Shown: positions 7,651-15,049, counted from the stretch's first letter. The stretch is DNA of 31,414 nucleotides from MGOM01 sp035455265 (GCA_035455265.1 DATIFK010000232.1:1-31414), one strand, 5' to 3'. A program made the numbers and translations. The notes: generated by a model from the letters alone, not told the origin.

Positions 7651-8041
7651 GATGAGGCCAAGGTAGGAGTAGTAGGCCATCCTCCAGCGAGCCGGGAGGC
7701 GTGAGAGCCCGGCGGGGCGCCCGAGGAGCGCCATGGGTGGGCGCAGGCATTAGCCCGCGCAGCGACCCGAAGCCCGAACTCGCCTGCCCCCTCTCCCCAA
7801 GCGCAGCTCGAAGGGTGAGGGAGGCCCTGCCGGTGAGACGTGCACTAGCCGGCGGCGGGTCCGCCCGATAGCGCGGACGAGAGCCCTTCTGCGCCGGGGT
7901 ACGCTCCACTTCGTTGGCAGGAGCGAAGCCCTGAGCGCAGACCGGTTCTGTGCCTCGGCACAGAACCGGTCTGCCGTCGAAGGGAACCAGGGTGGGACCG
8001 CGGAGTCCGCTTCGCCCCTGGGCGGAGCGGGCTTTGTGTTT
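7651..8041 (+). promoter_or_regulatory. T-box riboswitch leader of leuS
   Basis: The T-box sequence AGGGTGGGACCGCGG is at 7989-8003 (consensus AGGGTGGNACCGCG). It is followed by a terminator hairpin (CCGCTTCGCCC, loop, GGGCGGAGCGGG, 8007-8031) and a T-rich run (TTTGTGTTT, 8033-8041). Upstream, a Stem I can be drawn: AGTA motif at 7668-7671, AGCGAG bulge near 7687, terminal GTGAGA loop. The lower helix GGTAGG (7662-7667) pairs with CCTGCC (7783-7788), and GAGG (7654-7657) pairs with CCTC (7790-7793). This puts the Leu codon CTC (7779-7781), followed by a single purine, in the specifier position. Uncharged tRNA-Leu would favour the antiterminator and switch on leuS. A perfect 18-bp hairpin (7937-7974) fills the Stem III position. 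The variable T-box base is G rather than the T expected opposite A73. Confidence 0.88.
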
Positions 8042-8067
8042 CAGTGCGGCGAACGCAGGAGGATCGA

Positions 8068-10563
8068 ATGCCGGCTCGACAGGCGCCACCCGCAAAGGAA
8101 GCCGTCCGCAAACAGGTCGACCGCTACGTGCCGGCCGAGATCGAGGCGCGCTGGCAGGCCCGCTGGGAGGCGGACGGTCTGTACACCGCCCGCGTCGACC
8201 CTTCGCGGCCGAAGTTCTACTTCTTGACCATGCTCCCCTACACCTCGGGGAACCTGCACTGGGGCCACTGGTTCGCTATGACTCCGTCCGACAGCCGCGC
8301 CCGCTACCTGAGGATGCGCGGCTACAACGTCGTCTACCCGATCGGGTTCGACGCCTTCGGCCTGCCGGCGGAGAACGCCGCCATCCAGCGCAACATCCAC
8401 CCCAAGACCTGGACCTACGCCAACATCGACAGCATGCGGCGCCAGCTGCGCACCATGGGCGCCTCGTGGGACTGGTCGCGCGAAGCCATCTCGGCCGATC
8501 CGGAGTACTACCGCTGGACGCAGTGGTTCTTCGTGCAGCTGTTCCGCCACGGCCTGGCCTACAAGAAGATGGCTCCGGTGGACTGGTGCCCGAAGGACAA
8601 CACAACTCTGGCGCGCGAGCAGGTCATCGGCGAGGAGCGAGTCTGCGAACGCTGCAAGACGCCGGTGATCAAGAAGGACCTGGAGCAATGGTTCTTCCGC
8701 ATCACAGCCTACGCCGAGGAATTGCTGGACTTCACGCACATCGACTGGCCCGAGCCCATCCGTCATCTCCAGACCAACTGGATCGGGCGCAGCGAGGGTG
8801 CCAGGGTCACATTCCAAACGGAGGCCGGCGACCCGATCGAGGTCTTCACCACTCGCCCCGACACCCTGTGGGGCGCCACCTTCCTGGTGCTGGCCCCCGA
8901 ACATCCACTGGTGGCGAAACTGACGACGCCCGACCGCCAGCCAGCCGTCGCGGCCTATGTGCAACAGACCCTGCGCCAGTCCGACATCCAGCGTGAGGCG
9001 GCCGACAAGCAGAAGACCGGCGTCTTCACCGGGGGCTTCGCCGTCAATCCGGTCAACGGCGAGCGTGTGCCGGTCTGGATCGCCGATTACGTCCTGCTGA
9101 CGTACGGCACCGGCGCCATCATGGCCGTGCCGGCCCACGACCAGCGCGACTTTGAATTCGCCCGCGCCTTCGGCCTGGAGGTGCGCCCCGTGATCCTGCC
9201 GCCGGGAGTCGATGCCCTCGACGGGCGGACGATGGCCCAGGCCGAGCCGGGATACGGGACGATGGTCGGTTCGGGTGAGCTGACGGGAACGCCGGCCGAT
9301 CGCGCCGTCGACGCCGCCATCCAGTACGTGGAGGCGCGGGGAGCCGGGAGGCGCGCCGTCAACTACCGTTTGCGCGACTGGCTGATCTCGCGACAGCGCT
9401 ATTGGGGCGCGCCCATCCCCATCATCTACTGCCCCGAGCACGGCCAGGTGCCCGTTCCCGATGATCAGCTGCCGGTGCTGCTGCCCGACGACGTCGAGTG
9501 GCGCCCGACGGGCGAAAGCCCCCTGAAGCTGCACCCCACCTGGAAACACACGACCTGCCCCGTGTGCGGCCAGCCGGCCGAACGCGACACCGACACGATG
9601 GACACGTTCATGTGCTCGTCGTGGTACCACCTGAGGTACCTGAGCCCGCACGACCAGCAGGCGCCGTTCGACCCGAGAGAGTACGACTACTGGATGCCCG
9701 TCGACACATACACCGGCGGCGCCGAGCACGCCACGCTGCACCTGATGTACACGCGGTTCTTCCACAAGGCGATGCGCGACCTGGGCGTGACGCGCGGCGA
9801 TGAACCGATGCTGCAGCTGCGCAATCAGGGGCAGATCCTCGGGCCGGACGGCCAGCGCATGAGCAAGTCGCGCGGCAACGTCATCGATCCCGGTGAGCAG
9901 GTGCTCGCCCACGGAGCCGACGCCGTGCGCGCCTACCTGATGTTCGGCTATCGCTGGCAGGAAGGCGGTCCCTACAGCGTCGAGAACATCCAGGGCGTCG
10001 TGCGCTGGCTGCACCGTCTGTGGGCGCTGGTCCTGGAATCGGCCGATGCACCGGCGCGCGAGGGCGATCCGGCGGCGGCGCGTCGCCTGCGGCGAAGCCT
10101 CCACGAGGCGATCCGCCAGGTGTCGGCCGACCTGGAGACGTTCGAGTTCAATACCGTCGTCTCAGGCTTGATGGAGCTGTCGAATGCGCTGGCCCAGGCG
10201 CGCGAGGATGGGCTGGAGGGCACCACCGAATTCCGGCAGGCCGTCGAGACGAGCCTCTTGCTGGCCGCTCCGGTGGTGCCGCATCTGGCCGAAGAGCTAT
10301 GGCATCGGCTGGGCAAGCCCTATTCAATCCACCAGCAGCCCTGGCCGGCTGTCGATCCTTCCGCGTTGGCGGTCGAGGAAGTCACGCTGGCCGTGCAGAT
10401 CGACGGGAAGGTGCGCGACCGGATCCAGGTTCCTGTCGGGGTGAGCGAGGAGGAGGCGCGCCGGGCGGCCCTGGCCAGCGCCGTCGTCCAGCGCCATCTG
10501 GCCGGCCGCGCCCCGCGCCAGGTGATCGTCGTGCCCGGCCGCCTGGTCAACATCGTCACCTGA
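8068..10563 (+). CDS. leuS: Leucyl-tRNA synthetase
   Basis: 831 residues from ATG 8068; AGGAGG at 8057-8062 with a 5-base spacer rules out the longer in-frame start at 8044. A class Ia aminoacyl-tRNA synthetase that charges tRNA-Leu in the cytoplasm. The HIGH-type signature is at the N-terminus as 'PYTSGNLHWGHW' and the KMSKS loop is 'QRMSKSRGNV'. The CP1 editing domain is present ('TTRPDTLWGATF' and 'GTGAIMAVPAHDQRD', with the editing Asp). A Cys pair pattern (CPEHG, CPVCGQ) suits the zinc-type insertion. The C-terminal anticodon-binding domain ends with the LeuRS-specific 'QIDGKVRDRI' motif. The length is normal for bacterial LeuRS. Expression should be controlled by the T-box leader directly upstream. 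Confidence 0.98.
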   Translation: MPARQAPPAKEAVRKQVDRYVPAEIEARWQARWEADGLYTARVDPSRPKFYFLTMLPYTSGNLHWGHWFAMTPSDSRARYLRMRGYNVVYPIGFDAFGLPAENAAIQRNIHPKTWTYANIDSMRRQLRTMGASWDWSREAISADPEYYRWTQWFFVQLFRHGLAYKKMAPVDWCPKDNTTLAREQVIGEERVCERCKTPVIKKDLEQWFFRITAYAEELLDFTHIDWPEPIRHLQTNWIGRSEGARVTFQTEAGDPIEVFTTRPDTLWGATFLVLAPEHPLVAKLTTPDRQPAVAAYVQQTLRQSDIQREAADKQKTGVFTGGFAVNPVNGERVPVWIADYVLLTYGTGAIMAVPAHDQRDFEFARAFGLEVRPVILPPGVDALDGRTMAQAEPGYGTMVGSGELTGTPADRAVDAAIQYVEARGAGRRAVNYRLRDWLISRQRYWGAPIPIIYCPEHGQVPVPDDQLPVLLPDDVEWRPTGESPLKLHPTWKHTTCPVCGQPAERDTDTMDTFMCSSWYHLRYLSPHDQQAPFDPREYDYWMPVDTYTGGAEHATLHLMYTRFFHKAMRDLGVTRGDEPMLQLRNQGQILGPDGQRMSKSRGNVIDPGEQVLAHGADAVRAYLMFGYRWQEGGPYSVENIQGVVRWLHRLWALVLESADAPAREGDPAAARRLRRSLHEAIRQVSADLETFEFNTVVSGLMELSNALAQAREDGLEGTTEFRQAVETSLLLAAPVVPHLAEELWHRLGKPYSIHQQPWPAVDPSALAVEEVTLAVQIDGKVRDRIQVPVGVSEEEARRAALASAVVQRHLAGRAPRQVIVVPGRLVNIVT

Positions 10564-10576
10564 TGGAGAGGAATCC

Positions 10577-11032
10577 ATGCCCCCTGAGCCGTCCGGCTCG
10601 CGCCGGATCTACCTCTACGAGCATCGATCGGAGCCGCTTCTTCCCCGGCGACTCTTCCTGCGCCGGCTTCTAAATCATGCCGGGGTGGCGGCCGCAGTCT
10701 TGGCGGCCTCCCTCGGCATCGGCGTGCTCGGCTATCGCTTCCTGGAGGGGTTCAGCTGGATCGATGCGGTCCTCAACGCCTCCATGATCCTGGGCGGCAT
10801 GGGGGAGATCAACCCGCTCCTCACGGACGCGGGCAAACTCTTTGCCTCCGCGTACGCCATCTTCGCCGGCGTCGTCTTCCTGGCTGTTTCCGCCGTCCTG
10901 GTGGCTCCGATCGCGCACCGTCTGCTGCATCGGCTGCACCTGGAAGACACCCAGGAGGGCGCGCCCTCGGCCGAACCGCGGCCCCATCGACCCGCTCGTG
11001 CGCTCCGCCCGGCCGCGCGCCGTCGATCGTGA
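10577..11032 (+). CDS. Two-TM protein with degenerate ion-channel pore
   Basis: 151 residues starting 14 bases after leuS, with GGAGAGGAA upstream. The basic N-terminus (about 1-33) is followed by TM1 (35-54), a re-entrant pore-like segment (61-80), and TM2 (88-111) ending in a basic 'HRLLHRL' exit, then a disordered Pro/Arg tail. The order TM1-pore-TM2 is that of the two-TM potassium channel family (Ion_trans_2). The selectivity filter TVGYGD is replaced by LGGMGE (residues 72-77), keeping the two spaced glycines and an acidic end but not the Thr or Tyr. It may therefore be a channel-derived protein that no longer selects potassium. Family placement is from topology and the filter-like string only. 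Confidence 0.72.
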   Translation: MPPEPSGSRRIYLYEHRSEPLLPRRLFLRRLLNHAGVAAAVLAASLGIGVLGYRFLEGFSWIDAVLNASMILGGMGEINPLLTDAGKLFASAYAIFAGVVFLAVSAVLVAPIAHRLLHRLHLEDTQEGAPSAEPRPHRPARALRPAARRRS

Positions 11033-11042
11033 GGAGAGCAAG

Positions 11043-11438
11043 ATGACTTCAGTAGATCGGTACGTGGTCGTTCCCTCCGGGGCGCCCAAGCCTCTCGGCC
11101 CCTACTCGCCGGCGATTCGGAGCGGCCGCTTCGTCTTCGCTTCGGGGACGATCGGCAACGAACCGGCGACCGGAAAGCTTGTGCCCGGCGGTGTCGAGGC
11201 CGAGACGCGCCAGGCCCTGACCAACCTGGTGGCGATCTTGGAAGCGGGAGGCGCCTCGCTGGCCGGCGTCGTCAAGACGACGGTCTTCCTGCTCGACATC
11301 GCCACCTTCCAGGCGATGAACCGGGTCTACGCCGAGTTCTTCCCGGTCGACCCTCCGGCGCGTTCGACGATCCAGGTGGGTGCTCTTCCCGGAGGAGCAG
11401 CGGTCGAGATCGAGGCCGTCGCGGCCGTGTCGGGCTGA
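11043..11438 (+). CDS. ridA: RidA/YjgF family enamine/imine deaminase
   Basis: 131 residues from ATG 11043, preceded by GAGGAGAG. The usual length and pattern for RidA: 'GPYSPAIRSGRFVFASG' near the start, 'QALTNLVAILEAGG' helix, 'VVKTTVFLLDI' strand, and the active-site Arg107 in 'PPARSTIQV' with Glu123 in 'AVEIEAVA'. By family, a trimeric cytosolic enzyme that hydrolyses reactive 2-aminoacrylate and related enamines released by PLP enzymes. It starts 11 bases after the preceding gene and likely shares its transcript. Confidence 0.95.
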   Translation: MTSVDRYVVVPSGAPKPLGPYSPAIRSGRFVFASGTIGNEPATGKLVPGGVEAETRQALTNLVAILEAGGASLAGVVKTTVFLLDIATFQAMNRVYAEFFPVDPPARSTIQVGALPGGAAVEIEAVAAVSG

Positions 11439-11441
11439 GCC

Positions 11442-11490
11442 CAGTCATCAGTCATCAGTCGTCAGTCATCCGTCTTCAGTCATCCGTCAA
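11442..11490. repeat. Heptad array C (7 phased 7-mers)
   Basis: Seven consecutive 7-mers: CAGTCAT, CAGTCAT, CAGTCGT, CAGTCAT, CCGTCTT, CAGTCAT, CCGTCAA. It begins 4 bases after the ridA stop. A looser stretch in the opposite orientation follows (GACAGCCGACAGCTGACGG), running up to the TATAAT at 11534. Confidence 0.85.
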
Positions 11491-11533
11491 GGGCTGAACG
11501 CAGACAGCCGACAGCTGACGGCCGAAGACTGGT

Positions 11534-11539
11534 TATAAT
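11534..11539 (+). promoter_or_regulatory. -10 element (TATAAT) for the metalloprotease gene
   Basis: Perfect TATAAT 29 bases before the chosen ATG at 11569. No TTGACA-like -35 is seen; the corresponding region belongs to the heptad/inverted-repeat tract ending near 11520. Confidence 0.55.
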
Positions 11540-11568
11540 GCGCCCTTCAGGTCGGGAGGGTGCCTCGC

Positions 11569-13605
11569 ATGAGTTCACCTCGGGACAATACGGTGTTGTG
11601 GATCGGAGGCGGCCTGCTGGCCGCCTTGGTGTGCTGTCTGTGCCTGGCCCTGTCTGTGGGAGGGCTGTCGTACTGGATCGCCCGCGAGGCGGCGAACACC
11701 GTCGCGCCGGGGGTCCCCACCGCTGAGATCCTCCCGCTGGACGAGGCCACCAGCGTGCCTCGCCTGGCGACCCCTGTTCCGGCCGAGGCCGAAGCCATGC
11801 GGGACGCTCTGGCGGCTCTCGACGTCCCCGTCTCCGATCCGATCGGCCTGGCGGAGCGGCTGCAAGGCATCGAGAACATCCCGCAGGTGCTGGCCGATCA
11901 TGCCGACCCCGTTGCCCTGGGCACGAGCGAGACCTTTTGGGCGACCGATGTGGACACCAACGAGAGCTTCCAGGTGACGGCTCGCCTCGCCTACGCCACC
12001 GAGCATGTCTACTTCTGGGTCGAAGAGGGCGTCGAGGCGCGCCAGGCCGACATCCAGGCGCTGGTGGATGAGTTCGAGCAGAAGACCTACCCGACCGATC
12101 GCGAATTCTTCGGCAGCGAATGGACGCCGGGTGTGGACGGGGACCCCCATCTCTACATCCTGTTCGCCAACGGGCTGGGATCGTCCATCGCCGGCTACTA
12201 CTCGTCCAGCGACGAGTACTCCTCGCTGGCCCACGAGTATTCCAACGGCCACGAAATGTTCTACCTGATGGCCGAGAACCTCAGCCTGCGGGACGAATTC
12301 ACCTCCGGCGTCCTGGCCCACGAATTCCAGCACATGATCCACTGGTACCGCGACCGCAACGAAGAGAGCTGGATGAATGAGGGGTTCTCGGAGGTGGCAG
12401 CCTTCCTGAACGGCTTCGACGTCGGCGGATTCGATTACGAGTACGCCACCGACCCGGACCTGACCCTCACCTACTGGCCGGCCGGCGGCGTCAACAGCAA
12501 TCCCCACTATGGTCAATCCTTCCTGATCCTGGCCTACTTCCTCGACCGTTTTGGCGAAGATGCGACCAAGACCCTCGTTGCCCAGACCTCCAACGGCCTG
12601 GACTCGATCGACCAGACCTTGACGGAACTGGACTCACGCGACCCTGAGACCGGGGAACCCATCCGGGCCGACGACGTGGTCGCCGACTGGGCCGCCGCGC
12701 TGCTGGTGCAGGACCCGAGCGTCGGCGACGGGCGCTTCGCCTACAACTCCTACAGGGATGCGCCCTCGCCGTCGCTGACGGAGACGGTCAATCAGTGCCC
12801 GGGAAGCTCCGGAACGCGCACCGTCTCGCAGTACGGAGTGGACTACATCCGCATCGCCTGTGATGGGGACTACACGTTGACGTTCGATGGCAGCACTATC
12901 GTGCCCGTCGTGCCTGCTGAGCCGGCCTCCGGTTCGTACGCCTTCTGGTCGAACCGCGGGGATGAGTCGGATATGACGCTGACCCACGCTTTCGACTTGC
13001 GCGACGTCACCGGGCCGGTCAGCCTCGACTACCGCCTTTGGTACGAACTGGAAGAGGACTACGACTACGCATACCTCGAAGTCTCCACCGACAACGGCGC
13101 GACCTGGACGATCCTGACCACGCCTTCGGGAACGGCCGACGACCCGACCGGTGCCTCCTACGGCTGGGCGTACAACGGCTTCAGCGGCGGCGGCGACTCG
13201 GGGGAATGGATTGATGAGTCCGTCGATCTATCCGAGTTCGCCGGCCAGGAGATCCAGTTGCGGTTCGAGTATGTGACCGATGCGGCCGTCAACCTCGAAG
13301 GGTTGATGGTCGACGACGTGCGCCTCGATGCCCTCGGCTACCACGAAGACTTCGAGCAGGGCGACGGCGGCTGGGAAGGCCAGGGCTTCGTCCGCCTCTA
13401 CAACCGCCTGCCCCAGACCTACCGGGTGATGCTCGTCACGCGTGGCGACCAGACCACCGTCCAGCCGATCGCCCTCGACGACAACCAGCACGGCGAGGTC
13501 TCGATCCACATCGGGGACTCGGTGCAGGATGTGGTGCTGATCGTGATCGGGACGGCCCGCCACACCTGGCAGACCTCCGACTACTCCTATCAGCTCACGC
13601 GCTAG
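11569..13605 (+). CDS. Secreted HExxH metalloprotease, immune-inhibitor-A-like
   Basis: 678 residues from ATG 11569; GGGAGGG at 11554-11560 with an 8-base spacer favours this over the GTG at 11560. An N-terminal hydrophobic segment (about 12-38) is a signal or anchor. The catalytic motif is His251-Glu252-x-x-His255 (AHEFQH), followed by the third-ligand region 'WMNEGFSE' (Glu271 to Glu275), as in gluzincin/M6-type peptidases. The C-terminal half carries a jelly-roll or MAM-like domain ('AYLEVSTDNGATWTIL', 'IQLRFEYVTDAAVN', 'LMVDDVRL'), the same arrangement as in immune inhibitor A (M6) proteases. It should be exported and degrade extracellular protein; the substrate is unknown. A strong terminator follows. 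Confidence 0.88.
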   Translation: MSSPRDNTVLWIGGGLLAALVCCLCLALSVGGLSYWIAREAANTVAPGVPTAEILPLDEATSVPRLATPVPAEAEAMRDALAALDVPVSDPIGLAERLQGIENIPQVLADHADPVALGTSETFWATDVDTNESFQVTARLAYATEHVYFWVEEGVEARQADIQALVDEFEQKTYPTDREFFGSEWTPGVDGDPHLYILFANGLGSSIAGYYSSSDEYSSLAHEYSNGHEMFYLMAENLSLRDEFTSGVLAHEFQHMIHWYRDRNEESWMNEGFSEVAAFLNGFDVGGFDYEYATDPDLTLTYWPAGGVNSNPHYGQSFLILAYFLDRFGEDATKTLVAQTSNGLDSIDQTLTELDSRDPETGEPIRADDVVADWAAALLVQDPSVGDGRFAYNSYRDAPSPSLTETVNQCPGSSGTRTVSQYGVDYIRIACDGDYTLTFDGSTIVPVVPAEPASGSYAFWSNRGDESDMTLTHAFDLRDVTGPVSLDYRLWYELEEDYDYAYLEVSTDNGATWTILTTPSGTADDPTGASYGWAYNGFSGGGDSGEWIDESVDLSEFAGQEIQLRFEYVTDAAVNLEGLMVDDVRLDALGYHEDFEQGDGGWEGQGFVRLYNRLPQTYRVMLVTRGDQTTVQPIALDDNQHGEVSIHIGDSVQDVVLIVIGTARHTWQTSDYSYQLTR

Positions 13606-13625
13606 CCCCTGGGATCGGCCCAGGA

Positions 13626-13664
13626 CGCGAAGCGGGGCTCCTCATAGAGGAGCCCCGCTTCGCG
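13626..13664. terminator. Bidirectional rho-independent-type hairpin
   Basis: A perfect 18-bp stem, CGCGAAGCGGGGCTCCTC (13626-13643) with its complement at 13647-13664, and a 3-base ATA loop. It lies 20 bases after the protease stop and 24 bases before the stop of the opposing YtxH-like gene, so it can serve both. Neither side has a long U-run. Confidence 0.82.
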
Positions 13665-13688
13665 TTGGGCGGCCCCGGCCGTGCCGGC

Positions 13689-13910
13689 TCAGGCCTTGGT
13701 GCGGGAGGCGCGCAGCTTCTCGAGCTCGGCCTCCAGCTGGGCGACGCGCGCGCTGTAGGCCTCGCGCACGTCGTCGGACAGGTCGTCGATGCGCTCACGG
13801 GCCCGCGAGCGCAGATCCTCGCCGGAGGTCGGGGCCAGCAGCAGGGCCGTGATGGCGCCCACCAGAGCGCCGAAGATCACGCCCGTCACGAAACTGGTGA
13901 AACGACGCAT
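13689..13910 (-). CDS. YtxH-like small membrane protein
   Basis: 73 residues from ATG 13910, with GGAGGTGAG upstream on the minus strand. One N-terminal membrane helix (about 6-27, 'FVTGVIFGALVGAITALLLAP') is followed by the YtxH hallmark 'TSGEDLRSRARERIDDL' and a charged coiled-coil tail. The length and pattern match YtxH/gas-vesicle-GvpP-like general-stress proteins. The exact role is unknown. A GATAAT (minus strand, 13933-13928) lies just upstream as a probable -10. Confidence 0.85.
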   Translation of the reverse strand: MRRFTSFVTGVIFGALVGAITALLLAPTSGEDLRSRARERIDDLSDDVREAYSARVAQLEAELEKLRASRTKA

Positions 13911-14059
13911 GGCTCACCTCCGCTCCCATTATCGCACAGGATCAGCTCTCAACCGTCAGCCACCAACTCCCTGCGGCCAGCCCCGGGCTGCCTTCGGAAG
14001 GCCGCTCACGTTGCGGCCATTGGTGGAGATTGAGGTCCCTCATCTCCTTGGATTCCATT

Positions 14060-14114
14060 CCCCTCCCCCGGTTCCGTTGAAGTCGGGGAGGACTCCTTGG
14101 AGCCGGGGGAGGGG
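14060..14114. repeat. Palindromic intergenic repeat, copy 1 (CCCTCCCCCGG arms)
   Basis: Arm CCCCTCCCCCGG at 14060-14071 and its perfect complement CCGGGGGAGGGG at 14103-14114 enclose about 30 bases that include CGTTGAA. The same arms and CGTTGAA occur at 31334-31391. It lies upstream of the selenoprotein gene in a 270-bp gene-free space, which also holds the YtxH promoter and the TATACT of the selenoprotein gene. Confidence 0.75.
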
Positions 14115-14146
14115 CAGGGGTGGGGGATAGGCTACAGGCGTCGTTG

Positions 14147-14152
14147 TATACT
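14147..14152 (+). promoter_or_regulatory. -10 element (TATACT) for the SelW-like/dtd operon
   Basis: TATACT lies 28 bases before the GTG of the SelW-like gene. No consensus -35 is visible (the region is the G-rich repeat flank). It is the only promoter-like element between the repeat and the operon. Confidence 0.45.
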
Positions 14153-14180
14153 CACGCCGCGGGGAGGCTTGGAGGCCAGC

Positions 14181-14417
14181 GTGCTCGACATCACCATCGA
14201 ATACTGCGCGGTCTGACACTACACCGATCGGGCCATCGGTCTGATGGCCGAACTGCTCAAGCTGTATGAGGAACGAATCGCCTCGATCCGCCTCATCCCC
14301 TCGGACGGCGGGCGCTTCGAAGTCACCTTGAACGGCAAGCTGATCTTCTCCAAGTTGAAGGTCGGTCGCCACGCCGAAGCCGGCGAAGTCGCCGCGCTTC
14401 TGGAACGGCAGGCCTAG
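14181..14417 (+). CDS. SelW/Rdx-family selenoprotein (in-frame TGA = Sec12)
   Basis: 78 residues with selenocysteine. GTG 14181 has a strong Shine-Dalgarno (GGAGG 14171-14175, 5-base spacer). The frame runs to TAG 14415-14417 with a single internal TGA at 14214-14216. Read as Sec, the N-terminus is MLDITIEYCAVU, giving the CxxU redox motif (Cys9, Sec12) at exactly the place of the CxxC/CxxU motif in the thioredoxin-like SelW/SelT/SelH (Rdx) family. The rest fits that family: a helix ('AIGLMAELLKLYEE'), a strand ('IRLIPSDGGRFEVTLNG'), 'KLIFSKLKVGRHAEAGEV', and a final helix 'VAALLERQA'. A SECIS hairpin follows the TGA (separate entry). Probable cytosolic thiol oxidoreductase. Read as a stop, the TGA would leave an 11-residue stub, and no downstream start has a ribosome site. 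Confidence 0.92.
14231..14249 (+). promoter_or_regulatory. Bacterial SECIS element (SelB-binding hairpin)
   Basis: GGCCATC (14231-14237) pairs perfectly with GATGGCC (14243-14249) around the five-base loop GGTCT (14238-14242). The first two loop bases are G, 24 nt from the U of the TGA, inside the 16-37 nt window expected for bacterial SECIS. The GGTCT loop matches the SelB-contacting loop of E. coli fdhF as I recall it. The hairpin is within the coding sequence, as is the bacterial rule. Confidence 0.85.
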
Positions 14418-14423
14418 GCCGGC

Positions 14424-14873
14424 GTGCGGGTCGTCGCCCAGCGAGTGGGCCGCGGCCGCGTCTCGGTCGACGGGCAGACCGTCGCCGAGATCGGCCGCGG
14501 CCTGGTTCTGCTGGTCGCCGTCGGCCATGGCGACAGCCTGGTGGAGGCCGATTGGCTGGCCGAGAAGTGTGCCGGGTTGCGCATCTTCGAGGACGAACTG
14601 GGGAAGATGAATCTATCCTTGGGCGACGTCGGCGGCCAGGCTCTGGTCGTCTCCCAGTTCACCCTGTACGCCGACGCCGGCAAGGGCCGGCGGCCCAGCT
14701 TCATCGATGCCGCGCCGCCGGAGGTGGCCGAGCCGCTGGTCGAGGCCTTCGCCGCAAGCCTGCGCCGCCTCGGGATCGACGCACGCTTGGGACGGTTTGG
14801 GGCTCACATGCTTGTCGAGATCGACAACGACGGCCCGGTGACGATCCTGCTGGAGCGGGAGGCGGGTGGATGA
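14424..14873 (+). CDS. dtd: D-aminoacyl-tRNA deacylase
   Basis: 149 residues from GTG 14424, six bases after the stop of the selenoprotein gene. The DTD signature SQFTLYAD is at residues 77-84, with the N-terminal 'MRVVAQRVGRGRVSVDG' typical of the family. The cross-subunit Gly-cisPro motif is Gly137-Pro138 in 'NDGPVT'. By family it is a homodimer that hydrolyses D-Tyr (and Gly) mischarged onto tRNA, a proofreading step that keeps D-amino acids out of translation. The length is normal. It is almost certainly co-transcribed with the SelW-like gene and may be translationally coupled to it, because no separate Shine-Dalgarno is obvious. Confidence 0.97.
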   Translation: MRVVAQRVGRGRVSVDGQTVAEIGRGLVLLVAVGHGDSLVEADWLAEKCAGLRIFEDELGKMNLSLGDVGGQALVVSQFTLYADAGKGRRPSFIDAAPPEVAEPLVEAFAASLRRLGIDARLGRFGAHMLVEIDNDGPVTILLEREAGG

Positions 14874-14973
14874 GCGGACCGCCGCCGGCTCCCTGCTCCC
14901 GGCCTTCAGCCCACCTCCACGCACCTGAGCGGAGGCGCCGAGCTCGCAGAGCGAGGCGCCGAAGTCGAAGGGC

Positions 14974-14994
14974 CAGTACCCAGTCTCCAGTCAA
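14974..14994. repeat. Heptad array G (CAGTNNN x 3)
   Basis: CAGTACC, CAGTCTC and CAGTCAA in phase. It lies in the 264-bp space between dtd and the SPFH gene, which also contains heptad array D and a GGCGCC/GGCGCC inverted repeat near 14935-14960. No gene is seen there. Confidence 0.65.
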
Positions 14995-15049
14995 CCTGAT
15001 CACCTATCCCCTGTCGCCAACCGCCTCCCTTTCCTCGTGATTACCGGCC

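Noticed and set aside
8041..10104. 687-codon frame antisense to leuS
   Set aside because: Leucyl-tRNA synthetase on the plus strand is beyond doubt; the antisense frame lacks any recognisable motif.
11442..11490. Heptad arrays considered as a CRISPR array
   Set aside because: Unit is 7 bases with no spacers; no cas gene nearby.
14214..14216. In-frame TGA read as a nonsense mutation, making the gene a pseudogene
   Set aside because: The TGA falls exactly in the CxxU position, is followed by a perfect SECIS hairpin with a G-led loop, and the rest of the frame, ribosome site and operon spacing are intact.
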